Shown here: piece by piece, positions 34,633 through 43,687 of the stretch | How positions within the stretch are numbered: position 1 is the first letter of the stretch | How the letters are laid out: every line of letters begins with the position of its first letter | Assembly (NCBI RefSeq): GCF_012272695.1 | Contig: NZ_CP050902.1 | Location: 2,356,001 to 2,420,000 of the forward strand | Source of the DNA: Nocardioides sp. JQ2195 | Lineage (GTDB): Bacteria; Actinomycetota; Actinomycetes; Propionibacteriales; Nocardioidaceae | Length of the DNA: 64,000 nt | Reading direction: 5' to 3' | The notes under the pieces: model-generated | Told to the model about the DNA's origin: nothing | Seen by the model: the letters and a program-made list of their open reading frames with translations, nothing else | The model's database searches: none | Made by a program: the position numbers and the translations under genes

Positions 34633-34671
34633 AGCAGGGTGGAGTCAGACGATCCCACCGAGGAGGAACCG

Positions 34672-35238
34672 ATGAGCTCCCTCGACCAGCTGCCCGTCCT
34701 CGTACGCCTGACCCGGCGCCTCGAGGACGCCGAAGCACTCGACGGCCCCGTCCATGCACTCGAGCCCAAGGTTCGCCGGCTGTTCGGCTCTGGCGCGCGC
34801 GGCCGGGTGCTCCGCGGTGACTGGCTGGGCCACGCCCTCCATCCCCTGCTCACGGACTTCGTGATCGGCTCGTGGACGTCGGCCACCGTGCTCGACGTCG
34901 TCGGTCGCGGCCGATGGCCCGACGCCGCCCGGACCCTGGTCGGCACCGGTCTCGTGGTGGTCGGCCCGACCGCGTGGACCGGCTGGGCCGAGTGGTCGGA
35001 GGCGGGCCCGACCGACAAGCGGGTCGGCTTCGTGCACGCGGTCAGCAACGGGGTCGCGATCGGCCTCTATGCCTCGTCCTGGATCGCCCGCCGCAGGGGC
35101 AACCAGCGCGCTGGTGCACGACGAGCGCTGGCCGGAGCAGCCGTGGCGAGTGCGGCCGGCTTCCTGGGCGGTCACCTGGCCGTGGCCCGCAAGGTCGGCA
35201 GCCGTCACCCGGAGTTCGACGCGCCAGACCTGCCCTGA
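34672..35238 (+). CDS. DUF2231-family membrane protein (188 aa)
   Basis: Predicted membrane protein with the DUF2231 layout: a short cytoplasmic lead, then LGHALHPLLTDFVIGSWTSATVLD (the conserved HPxL-D motif), three more hydrophobic helices and a charged tail. Related proteins may bind haem through the conserved histidine. AGGAGGAA precedes ATG 34672. It is separated from metX by a GC palindrome, so it probably has its own promoter; the GGGTTG at about 34610 is only a poor match to the stress box. Confidence 0.8.
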   Translation: MSSLDQLPVLVRLTRRLEDAEALDGPVHALEPKVRRLFGSGARGRVLRGDWLGHALHPLLTDFVIGSWTSATVLDVVGRGRWPDAARTLVGTGLVVVGPTAWTGWAEWSEAGPTDKRVGFVHAVSNGVAIGLYASSWIARRRGNQRAGARRALAGAAVASAAGFLGGHLAVARKVGSRHPEFDAPDLP

Positions 35239-35287
35239 CGCTGCCAGTGATCGGCCGGGTGCAGCGAGGTCAGCAGCACCCCGCCCC

Positions 35288-35629
35288 TCACGACCTGAGC
35301 ACCTTCTCCAGTGCCTTCCCCCTCGCCAGCTCGTCAACGAGCTTGTCGAGGTAGCGGATCTTCTGCATCAGCGGGTCCTCGATGTCCTCGACCCGAACGC
35401 CGCAGACGACTCCCTTGACGAGCGTGACGTTCGGATTGAGCGAAGCGTCGTCGAAGAAGTCCGCAAAGCTCGTCCCGGCGTCCAGGTGGCGTTGCAGGGC
35501 CTGCTCGTCGAAGCCGGTCAGCCACTCGATCACCTGGTGGAGCTCGGCCTTCGTGCGGCCCTTGCGCTCCACCTTGGCGACGTAGTGGGGATGGACGGAG
35601 GCGACGCTCGTCGCGAAGATCTTGTGCAC
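35288..35629 (-). CDS. DUF2200-family protein (113 aa)
   Basis: Small soluble protein that matches DUF2200 closely: IFATSVASVHPHYVAKVERKGRTKAELHQVIEWLTGFD at the start (family hallmark, quoted in sense only), FADFFDDA in the middle and VRVEDIEDPLMQKIRYLDKLVDELARGK at the end. The start is GTG 35629. Function unknown; relatives occur as single genes in many bacteria. The neighbouring gap holds a GGGCTCA repeat array. Confidence 0.85.
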   Translation of the reverse strand: MHKIFATSVASVHPHYVAKVERKGRTKAELHQVIEWLTGFDEQALQRHLDAGTSFADFFDDASLNPNVTLVKGVVCGVRVEDIEDPLMQKIRYLDKLVDELARGKALEKVLRS

Positions 35630-35651
35630 GACCCCGAGCCTATCGGGGACA

Positions 35652-35706
35652 GGGCTCCGGGCTCACGGCTCGGGGCTCACGGCTCCGGGCTCAGGGCTCA
35701 GGGCTC
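35652..35706. repeat. GGGCTCA/CGGCTC short tandem array
   Basis: About eight 6-8-base units (GGGCTCA, GGCTCG, GGCTCC variants) that run into the last codons of the flavin reductase gene ending at 35698. Confidence 0.7.
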
Positions 35707-36204
35707 GATCGAGCGTTCCTCACTGCCGTGGCCGGGCTCGAGGCCGGCCGCGTCAGACACCCGCAGCGGCGTGAACTCACCGCCGTGCTCGGCATGCAGC
35801 ACACGCGTGGCCAGGTTGACGTGGTCGCCTCCCACGTCCAGGAGCGAGATGCGCTCGAGGACCATCCGGTTCGGGCAGTCGGCCAGCAGGGGGACGCCGT
35901 GCTCGTGGCTCGTGACCTCCAGACCGGCGAACTTGTCGGCGTCCTCACCGGTGACGGTGCCGAACCGCTCCGCCAGGTCCCGTCGGTGGGCAGGCAGGAA
36001 GTGCAGCCCGAAGTGGGTGGCGCGCAACCCGACCCGATAGGTGTGGTTCGCCTTCGACAACCAGAAGCAGTAGTGCTCCGGATCGATGCTGGACTGGCTG
36101 TGGAAACCGACCAGGCATCCCGCACGCACGCCCTCGACAGCGGTGGTGACCACGACCAGGGCCGGATCGACCGCGGCCATCAGTCGATCGAACGCGTCGT
36201 CCAT
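35698..36204 (-). CDS. Flavin reductase-like domain protein (168 aa)
   Basis: FMN-binding split-barrel protein of the Flavin_Reduct family. Landmarks are DPALVVVTTAVEGVRAGCLVGFHSQSSIDP, the FWLSKANHTY block, and AGLEVTSHEHGVPLLADCPNRMVLE (read in short parts). It may reduce flavin or act as an FMN-dependent oxidoreductase. ATG 36204. The last few residues are encoded by the GGGCTC repeat array, so the C-terminus may have been shaped by repeat change. Divergent from the FUSC-like gene with 139 bases between. Confidence 0.85.
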   Translation of the reverse strand: MDDAFDRLMAAVDPALVVVTTAVEGVRAGCLVGFHSQSSIDPEHYCFWLSKANHTYRVGLRATHFGLHFLPAHRRDLAERFGTVTGEDADKFAGLEVTSHEHGVPLLADCPNRMVLERISLLDVGGDHVNLATRVLHAEHGGEFTPLRVSDAAGLEPGHGSEERSIEP

Positions 36205-36289
36205 CGGTTTCCTCTCGTCGCGGTGCAGGTGAGCGGTTCACCCTCCAGCCTAGGCACCACCGCTCCGCCGCGCCGTCGGTCACGGCGCT

Positions 36290-36314
36290 GAATGGCACAC
36301 TCGTCGGTGGGTAC
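36290..36314 (+). promoter_or_regulatory. SigB/SigF-type promoter for the FUSC-like gene
   Basis: GAAT, 15 bases, GGGTAC, 29 bases before GTG 36344, with a GGGAGGT ribosome site between. Confidence 0.6.
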
Positions 36315-36343
36315 TCGGAGGTGACTCGGTCGGGAGGTGTGCT

Positions 36344-37438
36344 GTGGGAGGCGCCAGGAACGTGGCGACGTCCGTGCGTGAGCTCTGGGGCTGCTACCCA
36401 CTCATCCCGGTCGCCATCAAGGCGGCCCTGGCCGCGGCCCTGGCGTGGTTGGTCGTGCAACCGCTGGGTGGGCCGGCCGACGACTACTCCTACTACGCAC
36501 CGCTCGGGGCCGTGGTGGTGGTCTCGTCCCGGCTGACCGAGTCCTTGCGGTCGTCGATGGAGACGGTCCTGGCGATCGCCATGGGGGCCACCCTGGCCGT
36601 TGCTGCCCGGTGGGCGCCCCTGCCTGAGGTCGTGGGCATCGGGCTGGTGGTGGGCATCGGGACGCTCCTGGGCGCGTGGAAGCGCGTCGGCTCCATGGCC
36701 AGCTGGGTGCCGATCTCGGCACTGTTCATCCTGATCGTCGGCGGCCCCCAACCCGCTCCCTACGTGCTCTCCTACCTGGGCCTGACCGCGCTGGGCGCGG
36801 TGGTGGGGGTGGTCGTCAACATGCTGGCACCCCCGATGCCGATGATTGCGACGCGCAACGTCCAGAAGGCGCTGCGTGACCTGTTGGCCGACCAGCTGGA
36901 CGGCCTCGCGGACGGTCTCGAGCGGGATCCGCTGCCGACCAAGGACGAGTGGCGCATCGGTGAGTCCGAGATCGCGGACAAGACCCAGAGGGCCCAGGAG
37001 CTGATGGAGCAGGTGTCCAGCGCCTCACGGATGAACTGGCGCGTCCGATGGAGTCGCAGTGCCGCCGACCAGCAGGACCGCCAGAATCGCGCCCTGAACC
37101 ACCTCTCCTTCCTGGTGCAGGAGATGACCACCCTGCTGGCGCACCAGGAGAACGCTGACCGCTCGCTGGTGGCCCTGGGCCCGACCCTGCGTCCGCCTGC
37201 GGTGCACACCTTCCGTACGGCGGCCGACGCCCTGCGCTCCGTCGACTCCACCGTCGCGGGAGACGAGGAGCTCGCGGCGGCGCACCGGGCCGCGGACGAG
37301 TTCGCCGATGCGATCAGGCAGCAGCAGGACGGTAGCAACGGCGAGACCTTCGCCGCCGGCGGCCTGGTCACTGCCATCCGTCGGGTGCTCGCCTCCGTCA
37401 CCGCCGAGGAGGAGTCACAACCGGTGAGCGAGTCCTGA
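36344..37438 (+). CDS. FUSC/aromatic-acid-exporter-like membrane protein (364 aa)
   Basis: N-terminal half has about five hydrophobic segments in the pattern of FUSC/ArAE-type proteins (IPVAIKAALAAALAWLVV, YYAPLGAVVVVSSRLTESLRSSMETVLA, GTLLGAWKRVGSMASWVPISALF read in parts). The C-terminal 190 residues are hydrophilic and helical, probably cytoplasmic. The family includes putative exporters of aromatic acids and fusaric acid; substrate unknown. GTG 36344 has GGGAGGT six bases upstream. A stress-type promoter precedes it. Confidence 0.78.
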   Translation: MGGARNVATSVRELWGCYPLIPVAIKAALAAALAWLVVQPLGGPADDYSYYAPLGAVVVVSSRLTESLRSSMETVLAIAMGATLAVAARWAPLPEVVGIGLVVGIGTLLGAWKRVGSMASWVPISALFILIVGGPQPAPYVLSYLGLTALGAVVGVVVNMLAPPMPMIATRNVQKALRDLLADQLDGLADGLERDPLPTKDEWRIGESEIADKTQRAQELMEQVSSASRMNWRVRWSRSAADQQDRQNRALNHLSFLVQEMTTLLAHQENADRSLVALGPTLRPPAVHTFRTAADALRSVDSTVAGDEELAAAHRAADEFADAIRQQQDGSNGETFAAGGLVTAIRRVLASVTAEEESQPVSES

Positions 37439-37446
37439 GCGGTCCT

Positions 37447-37526
37447 GGTCACTCCTGGACGAACGCGGCTACTCCCGGGCGGACCTGGTTACTCCGGGGC
37501 GAACGCGGCTACTCCTGGTCGGTCAG
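37447..37526. repeat. 40-bp tandem duplication made of 20-bp subunits
   Basis: Copies at 37447-37486 and 37487-37526. Each half-unit resembles GG-TACTCC-GG-CGAACG. It fills the gap between the FUSC-like gene and the promoter of the next gene. The CTACT-CTGGTC core also appears at 63506-63546. Confidence 0.75.
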
Positions 37527-37529
37527 GGG

Positions 37530-37554
37530 TCATGGCGGCGCGCTGGCTGGGTAC
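37530..37554 (+). promoter_or_regulatory. SigB/SigF-type promoter for the Pro-rich small protein
   Basis: TCAT, 15 bases, GGGTAC; the -10 ends ten bases before ATG 37565. Supports 37565 rather than 37532 as start. Confidence 0.5.
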
Positions 37555-37564
37555 CGCGACCAGC

Positions 37565-37843
37565 ATGACTGAGAGCCCGAGCTATGACCCGCAGACGCGT
37601 CCCAACGTCGGCCCCGGCGTGACCGAACCCCCGGCCGAACCCCCGGAGACCGATCCCCCGACAGACCCCGGTGGCCCCGGCACGCTCCCGGGCGGCACGC
37701 CCGACCCGGACCCGGCAGCCGTCCCGGACCCCACCTCCCCCGACGATCCCGAGCACGGCGTCCCGCAGGACCCGCTGCCCGAGGGAACGCAGCTGGAGAA
37801 TGCCGAGTCCTCGCTCGACCAACCCTCCGAGGACACGGAGTGA
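37565..37843 (+). CDS. Proline-rich acidic small protein (92 aa)
   Basis: Low-complexity protein made of Pro, Asp, Thr, Gly and Glu (PPAEPPETDPPTDPGGPGT and similar), ending in an acidic stretch. No signal peptide, membrane helix or known domain, and it is probably disordered. The frame fits high third-position GC. ATG 37565 lies ten bases after a GGGTAC box, so the message would be nearly leaderless; an upstream ATG at 37532 lies before the promoter. Function unknown; hydrophilin-like stress protection is only a guess. Confidence 0.6.
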   Translation: MTESPSYDPQTRPNVGPGVTEPPAEPPETDPPTDPGGPGTLPGGTPDPDPAAVPDPTSPDDPEHGVPQDPLPEGTQLENAESSLDQPSEDTE

Positions 37844-37879
37844 TCCGCCGGACCGGCTCTCCTCCCGGATCGCGGAGCC

Positions 37880-37935
37880 GGTGACGAAGAGCCGGTGGCC
37901 AAGACACGGTGACCAGAAGTCGGTGACGAGGAGAG
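37880..37935. repeat. 14-bp tandem array carrying the SDR ribosome site
   Basis: Four units of GGTGAC-A-GAG-type at 37880, 37894, 37908 and 37922. The last contains GAGGAG, which serves as the ribosome site for ATG 37940. Confidence 0.7.
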
Positions 37936-37939
37936 GTCC

Positions 37940-38977
37940 ATGAAGAAGGTCGAGCCCCGGGCAGCGGGAGCCACCCGTCGGGTGGTGGTCGTGACGGGTG
38001 CATCGGGAGGAATCGGCCGCGCCAGTGCCCGCATGTTCGCCGAGCGCGGGGACCGGGTCGCGCTGCTGGCCCGCGGCTCGGCGGGTCTCGAGGCTGCTGC
38101 GCAGGACGTCCTGGCCCGCGGCGGGATCCCACTTCCGATCCCCGTGGACACCTCCGACCACGAGGCCCTCGACGCGGCCGCCCAGCGCGTCGAGGACGAG
38201 CTCGGTCCGATCGACGTGTGGGTCAACGACGCGTTCACCTCCGTCTTCGCCAGGTTCGTCGACATCACTCCCGAGGAGTACCGCCGCGTCACCGAGGTCA
38301 CCTACCTCGGCTTCGTGAACGGCACCCGAAGCGCGCTCAAGCGAATGCTCCCGCGGGACCGGGGCGTCATCGTGCAGGTCGGCTCCGCGCTGAGCCACCG
38401 CGGGATTCCGCTGCAGTCCGCCTACTGCGGCGCCAAGCACGCCCTGTGGGGATTCCACGAGTCCCTGCTCACCGAGCTGCGCCACGACCACAGCAACGTG
38501 CGCGTGACCTCGGTCCAGATGCCCGGAGTCAACACCCCGCAGTTCACCTGGGTCCTCTCCAAGCTGCCGAAGCAGGCCCAGCCGGTGCCACCCATCTACG
38601 ATCCGGACGTGGCAGCCCGCGGCGTGCTCCACGCCGCCGACCACCCCGAGCGGCGGGCCTACTGGGTCGGCATCGCGACGGTGGGCACGATCGTGGCGAA
38701 CCGCCTCGCCGGCGGACTGATGGACCGATACCTCGCCCGCACCGGCTTCGCGTCGCAGCAGACCCCGGACGACAAGCCCGCAGACCAACCGAGCAACCTG
38801 TGGCAACCCGCCGACGGCGAGGGCGGGCACGACTTCGGCGCCCGGGGCCCGTTCCGCGGACGGGCACACGCGCACTCACCGCAGCAGTGGTCCTCCCAGC
38901 ACCGCTCCTCGCTCCTCGCCGCCGGGGCGCTCGGCGCAGCCACGGCCGGAGCGTTGGTGGCACGGAGGGCCGGATGA
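37940..38977 (+). CDS. SDR-family oxidoreductase with C-terminal extension (345 aa)
   Basis: Classical short-chain dehydrogenase: TGASGGIGRAS at residues 19-29, catalytic Ser in QVGSALSHRG, and YCGAKHA (YxxxK). The first 250 residues match common SDRs of this type. The last 90 residues add a Pro/Asp-rich linker and a hydrophobic tail (LLAAGALGAATAGALVA), which may anchor the protein in the membrane. GAGGAG from a tandem repeat provides the ribosome site. The TPP-enzyme gene follows 58 bases downstream, so they may be co-transcribed. Confidence 0.88.
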   Translation: MKKVEPRAAGATRRVVVVTGASGGIGRASARMFAERGDRVALLARGSAGLEAAAQDVLARGGIPLPIPVDTSDHEALDAAAQRVEDELGPIDVWVNDAFTSVFARFVDITPEEYRRVTEVTYLGFVNGTRSALKRMLPRDRGVIVQVGSALSHRGIPLQSAYCGAKHALWGFHESLLTELRHDHSNVRVTSVQMPGVNTPQFTWVLSKLPKQAQPVPPIYDPDVAARGVLHAADHPERRAYWVGIATVGTIVANRLAGGLMDRYLARTGFASQQTPDDKPADQPSNLWQPADGEGGHDFGARGPFRGRAHAHSPQQWSSQHRSSLLAAGALGAATAGALVARRAG

Positions 38978-39035
38978 GACCCCGTCCGCGATGGTTGCCG
39001 CACCGCCGGACCGATCCGACGACGAAGGGACCTCG

Positions 39036-40829
39036 ATGACCACCACCGTTGCCGACCAGCTGTTGGCGCGCCTCAGGGAATGGGGCGTCGAGCAGGTCTT
39101 CGGCTACCCCGGGGACGGCATCAACGGCATCCTCGGCGCCTTCTCCGCGGCCGACGACCGGCCACGGTTCATCCAGTCCAGGCACGAGGAGATGAGCGCC
39201 TTCGAAGCGGTCGGCTTCGCCAAGTTCAGTGGCCGCCCCGGTGTCTGCATGGCCACCTCGGGACCCGGCGCCATCCACCTGCTCAACGGGCTGTACGACG
39301 CGAAGCTCGACCATGTGCCGGTCGTGGCCATCGTCGGCCAGACGGCCCGGAGCGCGATGGGCGGCAGCTACCAGCAGGAGGTCGACCTGCTCTCGCTCTT
39401 CAAGGACGTCGCGAGCGACTACGTGCAGGTGGTGACCGTGCCCGAGCAGCTCCCGAACGTGCTCGACCGGGCGATCCGGACCGCGATGGCGCGCCGGGCA
39501 CCGACCGCGATCATCGTCCCCGCCGACGTCCAGGAGCTGGAGTACTCCCCGCCCGGGCACGAGTTCAAGATGGTGCCGTCGAGCCTCGGCGTCCAGCGCG
39601 GCACGGTCCGGGCCGACTCCCTCGAGCTCCGGCGCGCCGCCGAGATCCTCAATGCCGGCGAGAAGGTCGCTCTCCTCGTCGGCCAGGGAGCCCGTGGCGC
39701 CGTACCCGAGGTGACCCAGGTGGTGGACCTGCTCGGTGCGGGGGCAGCGAAGGCCCTGTTGGGCAAGGACGTGCTCAGCGACGAGCTGCCCTGGGTGACC
39801 GGGTCGATCGGTCTCCTCGGCACCCGGCCCAGCTACGAGATGATGCAGGAGTGCGACACCCTGCTCATGGTCGGGTCGAACTTCCCCTACACCCAGTTCC
39901 TGCCCGAGCTCGACCAGGCGCGTGCCATCCAGGTCGACATCGACGGGGCGATGATCGGGATGCGCTATCCCTTCGAGGTCAACCTCGTCGGTGATGCGGC
40001 GGCCACCCTGGGCGCCCTCGTCCCGCTGCTGGAGCGGAAGACCGATCGGTCGTGGCAGGAGTCGATCGCCGACCGGGTGACCGACTGGTGGGAGACGATG
40101 GACGCCGAGTCAGGCGTCCCGGCGGACCCGATCAACCCGATGCGGATCTTCACTGAGTTCTCCTCCCGGGCACCGGCCGATGCCATCGTCACCTCCGACA
40201 GCGGGTCAGCCGCGAACTGGTATGCCCGCCAGGTCCGGATGCGCGGCGAGATGCGCGGCTCGCTCTCCGGCACCCTCGCCTCGATGGGCCCGGCCGTTCC
40301 GTATGCGATCGGCGCCAAGTTCGCCCACCCTGACCGGCCGGCGATCGCCTTCGAGGGTGACGGCGCCATGCAGATGAACGGACTGGCGGAGCTGATCACC
40401 ATCCGGCGCTACTGGCAGGAGTGGGCCGACCCACGGCTCGTGGTCGCCGTGCTGCACAACAACGACCTGAACCAGGTGACCTGGGAGCTGCGGGCGATGG
40501 GTGGGACGCCGAAGTTCGTCGAGTCCCAAGCGCTGCCCGACGTCTCCTACGCCGACTTCGCCGCCTCGATCGGCCTCGGCGCCATCACGGTCACCGATCC
40601 TGACGCGCTGGCGGACGCCTGGACGACGGCGTTGGCAGCCGACCGGCCGTTCGTGCTGGACGTGCACTGCGACGGCGACGTACCGCCGATCCCCCCGCAC
40701 GCCACGCTCGACCAGATGACGGCCACCGCGAAGGCGATGATCAAGGGCGACGCCAGCCGCTGGGGCGTGATGAAGGAGGGCATCAGGACGAAGCTGCAGG
40801 AGGCGCTGCCGCACGGCAGTGACGACTGA
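39036..40829 (+). CDS. Thiamine-pyrophosphate-requiring enzyme, pyruvate oxidase/acetolactate synthase-like (597 aa)
   Basis: Three-domain TPP enzyme. The N-terminal domain starts QLLARLREWGVEQVFGYPGD and has the catalytic Glu in SRHEEMSAFEA. The C-terminal domain holds the metal/TPP motif GDGAMQMNG...HNN with the usual 25-30-residue spacing. Overall it resembles pyruvate oxidase (PoxB) or related decarboxylases more than true acetolactate synthase, because it stands without a regulatory subunit. ATG 39036 follows GAAGGGA. The phosphoketolase gene lies next, so the pair may feed an acetate or acetyl-phosphate route. Confidence 0.88.
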   Translation: MTTTVADQLLARLREWGVEQVFGYPGDGINGILGAFSAADDRPRFIQSRHEEMSAFEAVGFAKFSGRPGVCMATSGPGAIHLLNGLYDAKLDHVPVVAIVGQTARSAMGGSYQQEVDLLSLFKDVASDYVQVVTVPEQLPNVLDRAIRTAMARRAPTAIIVPADVQELEYSPPGHEFKMVPSSLGVQRGTVRADSLELRRAAEILNAGEKVALLVGQGARGAVPEVTQVVDLLGAGAAKALLGKDVLSDELPWVTGSIGLLGTRPSYEMMQECDTLLMVGSNFPYTQFLPELDQARAIQVDIDGAMIGMRYPFEVNLVGDAAATLGALVPLLERKTDRSWQESIADRVTDWWETMDAESGVPADPINPMRIFTEFSSRAPADAIVTSDSGSAANWYARQVRMRGEMRGSLSGTLASMGPAVPYAIGAKFAHPDRPAIAFEGDGAMQMNGLAELITIRRYWQEWADPRLVVAVLHNNDLNQVTWELRAMGGTPKFVESQALPDVSYADFAASIGLGAITVTDPDALADAWTTALAADRPFVLDVHCDGDVPPIPPHATLDQMTATAKAMIKGDASRWGVMKEGIRTKLQEALPHGSDD

Positions 40830-40949
40830 CAACCACCTGCCCTGCCCCGGGCCCGTGTGCTCGGCGGTGCGCCCGGGGGTGCGCCCGCGCGTGTGCCCGC
40901 CCGCGGGACAGTCACGTATGAATCCGAGAGGTTCGGCTACCGCCCGGTC

Positions 40950-43394
40950 ATGACTCGGACACGCAGCACGGTGAAGGGCAAGCCGCTGAGCAGGGCCGAG
41001 GTGCGTGACATCGACGCCTGGTGGCGGGCCGCGAACTATCTGTCCGTGGGCCAGATCTACCTGATGGACAACCCGTTGCTCCGGGAGGAGCTCCGACCCG
41101 AGCACGTGAAGCCACGCCTGCTCGGCCACTGGGGCACCACCCCCGGGCTCACCTTCCTCTACGCCCACCTCAACCGCGCGATCACGGCCCGCGACCTCGA
41201 CACGCTCTACATCGCCGGCCCCGGGCACGGTGGCCCGGCGATGGTGGCCTCGGCCTGGCTGGAGGGCACCTACTCCGAGGTCTACCCGGAGATCGGCCGT
41301 GACCTCGACGGCATGCAGCGACTCTTCAAGCAGTTCTCCTTCCCCGGCGGCATCCCCAGCCACGTCGCCCCGGAGACGCCGGGCTCAATCCACGAGGGTG
41401 GCGAGCTCGGCTACTCCCTGGCGCACGCCTACGGGGCGGCCTTCGACAACCCCGACCTGGTCGTCGCGGCCGTCGTCGGGGACGGTGAGGCGGAGTCCGG
41501 GCCGTTGGCGGCCAGCTGGCACTCCACCAAGTTCGTCGACCCGCGCCGGGACGGTGCGGTGCTCCCGATCCTCCACCTCAACGGCTACAAGATCGCGAAC
41601 CCCACGGTCCTGGCCCGGATCCCGGAGGACGAGCTGCTGTCCCTGCTGCGCGGCTACGGCCACACGCCGTACGTCGTCGAGGGTGACGATCCCGCCTCCA
41701 TGCACCAAGCCTTCGCCGCCACCCTCGACCACTGCCTGGACGAGATCGGCGACATCCAGGCGGAAGCCCGCTCGGCCAAGCGCAGGCCGGCTGCTCGCCG
41801 CGCTTGGCCGATGATCGTGCTGCGCAGCCCCAAGGGGTGGACCGGGCCGAAGCAGGTCGACGGGAAGCAGGTGGAGGGCTCGTGGCGCTCGCACCAGGTG
41901 CCCTTCGCCAACGCTCGTGAGGACGACGACCACCGCAGGGTCCTCGAGAAGTGGCTGCGCAGCTATCGTCCCGAGGAGCTCTTCGACGACGAGGGCCGCC
42001 CGGTCCGGGCCGTCGCCGACCTGCACCCGCCCGGCGAGCGCCGGATGAGCGCGAACCCGCACGCGAACGGCGGCGTGCTCACCCGGAGCCTGGTGCTGCC
42101 GGACTTCCGCGAGCACGCCGTCGCCGTGGAACAGCCCGGGACCGGGAGCGTCGAGGCCACCCGGGTCCTGGGCGGGTGGCTGCGCGACGTGATGGCGGCC
42201 AACGGTGACCAGTTCCGGATGATGGCGCCCGACGAGCACAGCTCCAACCGGTTGCAGGACGTGCTCGAGGTGACCGATCGGACCTGGAACGCCGAGATCC
42301 TCCCCGGGGACGACCACCTGGCCGTCGACGGGCGGGTGATGGAGACGCTGTCGGAGCACATGTGCCAAGGGTGGTTGGAGGGCTACCTCCTGACCGGCCG
42401 GCACGGGTTGTTCTCCTGCTACGAGGCGTTCGTCCACATCATCGACTCGATGTTCAACCAGCACGCCAAGTGGCTCAAGACCACCAACGACATCGACTGG
42501 CGGCGCCCGATCCCGTCGCTCAACTACCTGCTGACCTCACACGTGTGGCGCCAGGACCACAACGGCTTCTCCCACCAGGACCCCGGCTTCATCGACCACG
42601 TGGTCAACAAGAAGGCGGACGTGATCCGCGTCTACCTGCCGCCGGACGCGAACACCCTCCTGTCGGTGGCCGACCACTGCCTGCGCTCCCGGCAGTACGT
42701 GAACGTGATCGTGGCCGGCAAGCAACCCGCCCTGCAGTACCTCCCGATGGACCAGGCGATCACCCATGCCACCAAGGGCATCGGCATCTGGGAGTGGGCC
42801 GGCACCGAGCCGCGGGACGCCACCGAGCCGGACGTGGTGATCGGCTGCGCCGGTGACGTGCCGACGATGGAGGCGCTGGCAGCAGTCTCGATCCTGCGCG
42901 AGCACTTCCCCGACCTGCGGACCAGGTTTGTCAACGTGGTGGACCTGATGCGGTTGCAGCACGAGAGCGAGCACCCGCACGGTCTCTCCGATGCCGACTT
43001 CGACTCACTGTTCACGACGGACCGTCCGGTGATCTTCGCCTACCACGGCTACCCGTGGCTGATCCACCGGTTGACCTACAACCGGGCCAACCACGAGAAC
43101 TTCCACGTCCGCGGCTACGTCGAGGAGGGCACCACGACGACGCCGTTCGACATGACGGTGCTCAACGGGATCGACCGCTTCGACCTGGCCATCGACGTGA
43201 TCGACCGGGTGCCGCGACTGCGCGCCACGGCGGGCGCCGTCCGGGATCGCCTGAAGAGCAAGCTGGTCGAGCACCGCACGTGGGTGCGCACCCACGGGGA
43301 GGACCTGCCCGAGGTCCGGGACTGGGAGTTCAGCAGGGCGCCCGGCCCGGTGGAGCAGACCTCACAGTTCGCCCGAGAGGCACCGGAGGGCTGA
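40950..43394 (+). CDS. xfp: Phosphoketolase (814 aa)
   Basis: TPP enzyme that splits xylulose 5-phosphate and/or fructose 6-phosphate into acetyl phosphate and a sugar phosphate. Family marks are [15 protein letters not shown] at the start, [19 protein letters not shown], and [13 protein letters not shown] in the PP domain, plus EHNS-like and [10 protein letters not shown] blocks. The C-terminal XFP_C domain ends near residue 790. Length is normal. ATG 40950 follows GAGAGG by about 15 bases. A GGCTAC box 20 bases upstream is a weak match to the stress -10. The neighbour at 39036 is another TPP enzyme. Confidence 0.95.
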   Translation: MTRTRSTVKGKPLSRAEVRDIDAWWRAANYLSVGQIYLMDNPLLREELRPEHVKPRLLGHWGTTPGLTFLYAHLNRAITARDLDTLYIAGPGHGGPAMVASAWLEGTYSEVYPEIGRDLDGMQRLFKQFSFPGGIPSHVAPETPGSIHEGGELGYSLAHAYGAAFDNPDLVVAAVVGDGEAESGPLAASWHSTKFVDPRRDGAVLPILHLNGYKIANPTVLARIPEDELLSLLRGYGHTPYVVEGDDPASMHQAFAATLDHCLDEIGDIQAEARSAKRRPAARRAWPMIVLRSPKGWTGPKQVDGKQVEGSWRSHQVPFANAREDDDHRRVLEKWLRSYRPEELFDDEGRPVRAVADLHPPGERRMSANPHANGGVLTRSLVLPDFREHAVAVEQPGTGSVEATRVLGGWLRDVMAANGDQFRMMAPDEHSSNRLQDVLEVTDRTWNAEILPGDDHLAVDGRVMETLSEHMCQGWLEGYLLTGRHGLFSCYEAFVHIIDSMFNQHAKWLKTTNDIDWRRPIPSLNYLLTSHVWRQDHNGFSHQDPGFIDHVVNKKADVIRVYLPPDANTLLSVADHCLRSRQYVNVIVAGKQPALQYLPMDQAITHATKGIGIWEWAGTEPRDATEPDVVIGCAGDVPTMEALAAVSILREHFPDLRTRFVNVVDLMRLQHESEHPHGLSDADFDSLFTTDRPVIFAYHGYPWLIHRLTYNRANHENFHVRGYVEEGTTTTPFDMTVLNGIDRFDLAIDVIDRVPRLRATAGAVRDRLKSKLVEHRTWVRTHGEDLPEVRDWEFSRAPGPVEQTSQFAREAPEG

Positions 43395-43434
43395 CCGCGA
43401 CCCGATCACGGGAGCAGCTGAGCGACCGGGACGC

Positions 43435-43671
43435 TCAGGAGGTGGCGAGCGACCCCTCGGACGTCCGGTGCACGAAGCCGTCGGCGAGCGCGAAGGACAG
43501 GGCTCGCTCGAAGCGACCCTTCTCCCAGTAGGGGGCACCGACGAGTGCGGCCAGCTCGTCCGGCGACTGCGGTCCGTTCGCGCGCAGTGCCTTCACTATC
43601 TGCCTCTCCTCGTGGGCGACCCCTCGGTCGCGACTGCCTTCCGTGGTCGGCTTGGGCGGGGGCATGGGCAT
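43435..43671 (-). CDS. Small winged-helix-like protein, unknown function (78 aa)
   Basis: Short soluble protein. Residues 20-78 (ERQIVKALRANGPQSPDELAALVGAPYW, FERALSFALADGFVHRTSEG in parts) look like a small winged helix: helix, helix, recognition helix, then a beta wing. AGGAGAG lies 7 bases before ATG 43671. It starts 16 bases after the stop of the MFS transporter gene on the same strand, so it is co-transcribed and may be linked to its use. It could bind DNA; no named family is recognised. Confidence 0.65.
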   Translation of the reverse strand: MPMPPPKPTTEGSRDRGVAHEERQIVKALRANGPQSPDELAALVGAPYWEKGRFERALSFALADGFVHRTSEGSLATS

Positions 43672-43687
43672 GGTTCTCTCCTTCTGT

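Noticed and set aside
37532-37564. Upstream ATG of the Pro-rich protein
   Set aside because: It lies before the GGGTAC box and lacks a ribosome site; ATG 37565 fits the promoter spacing seen at other genes.
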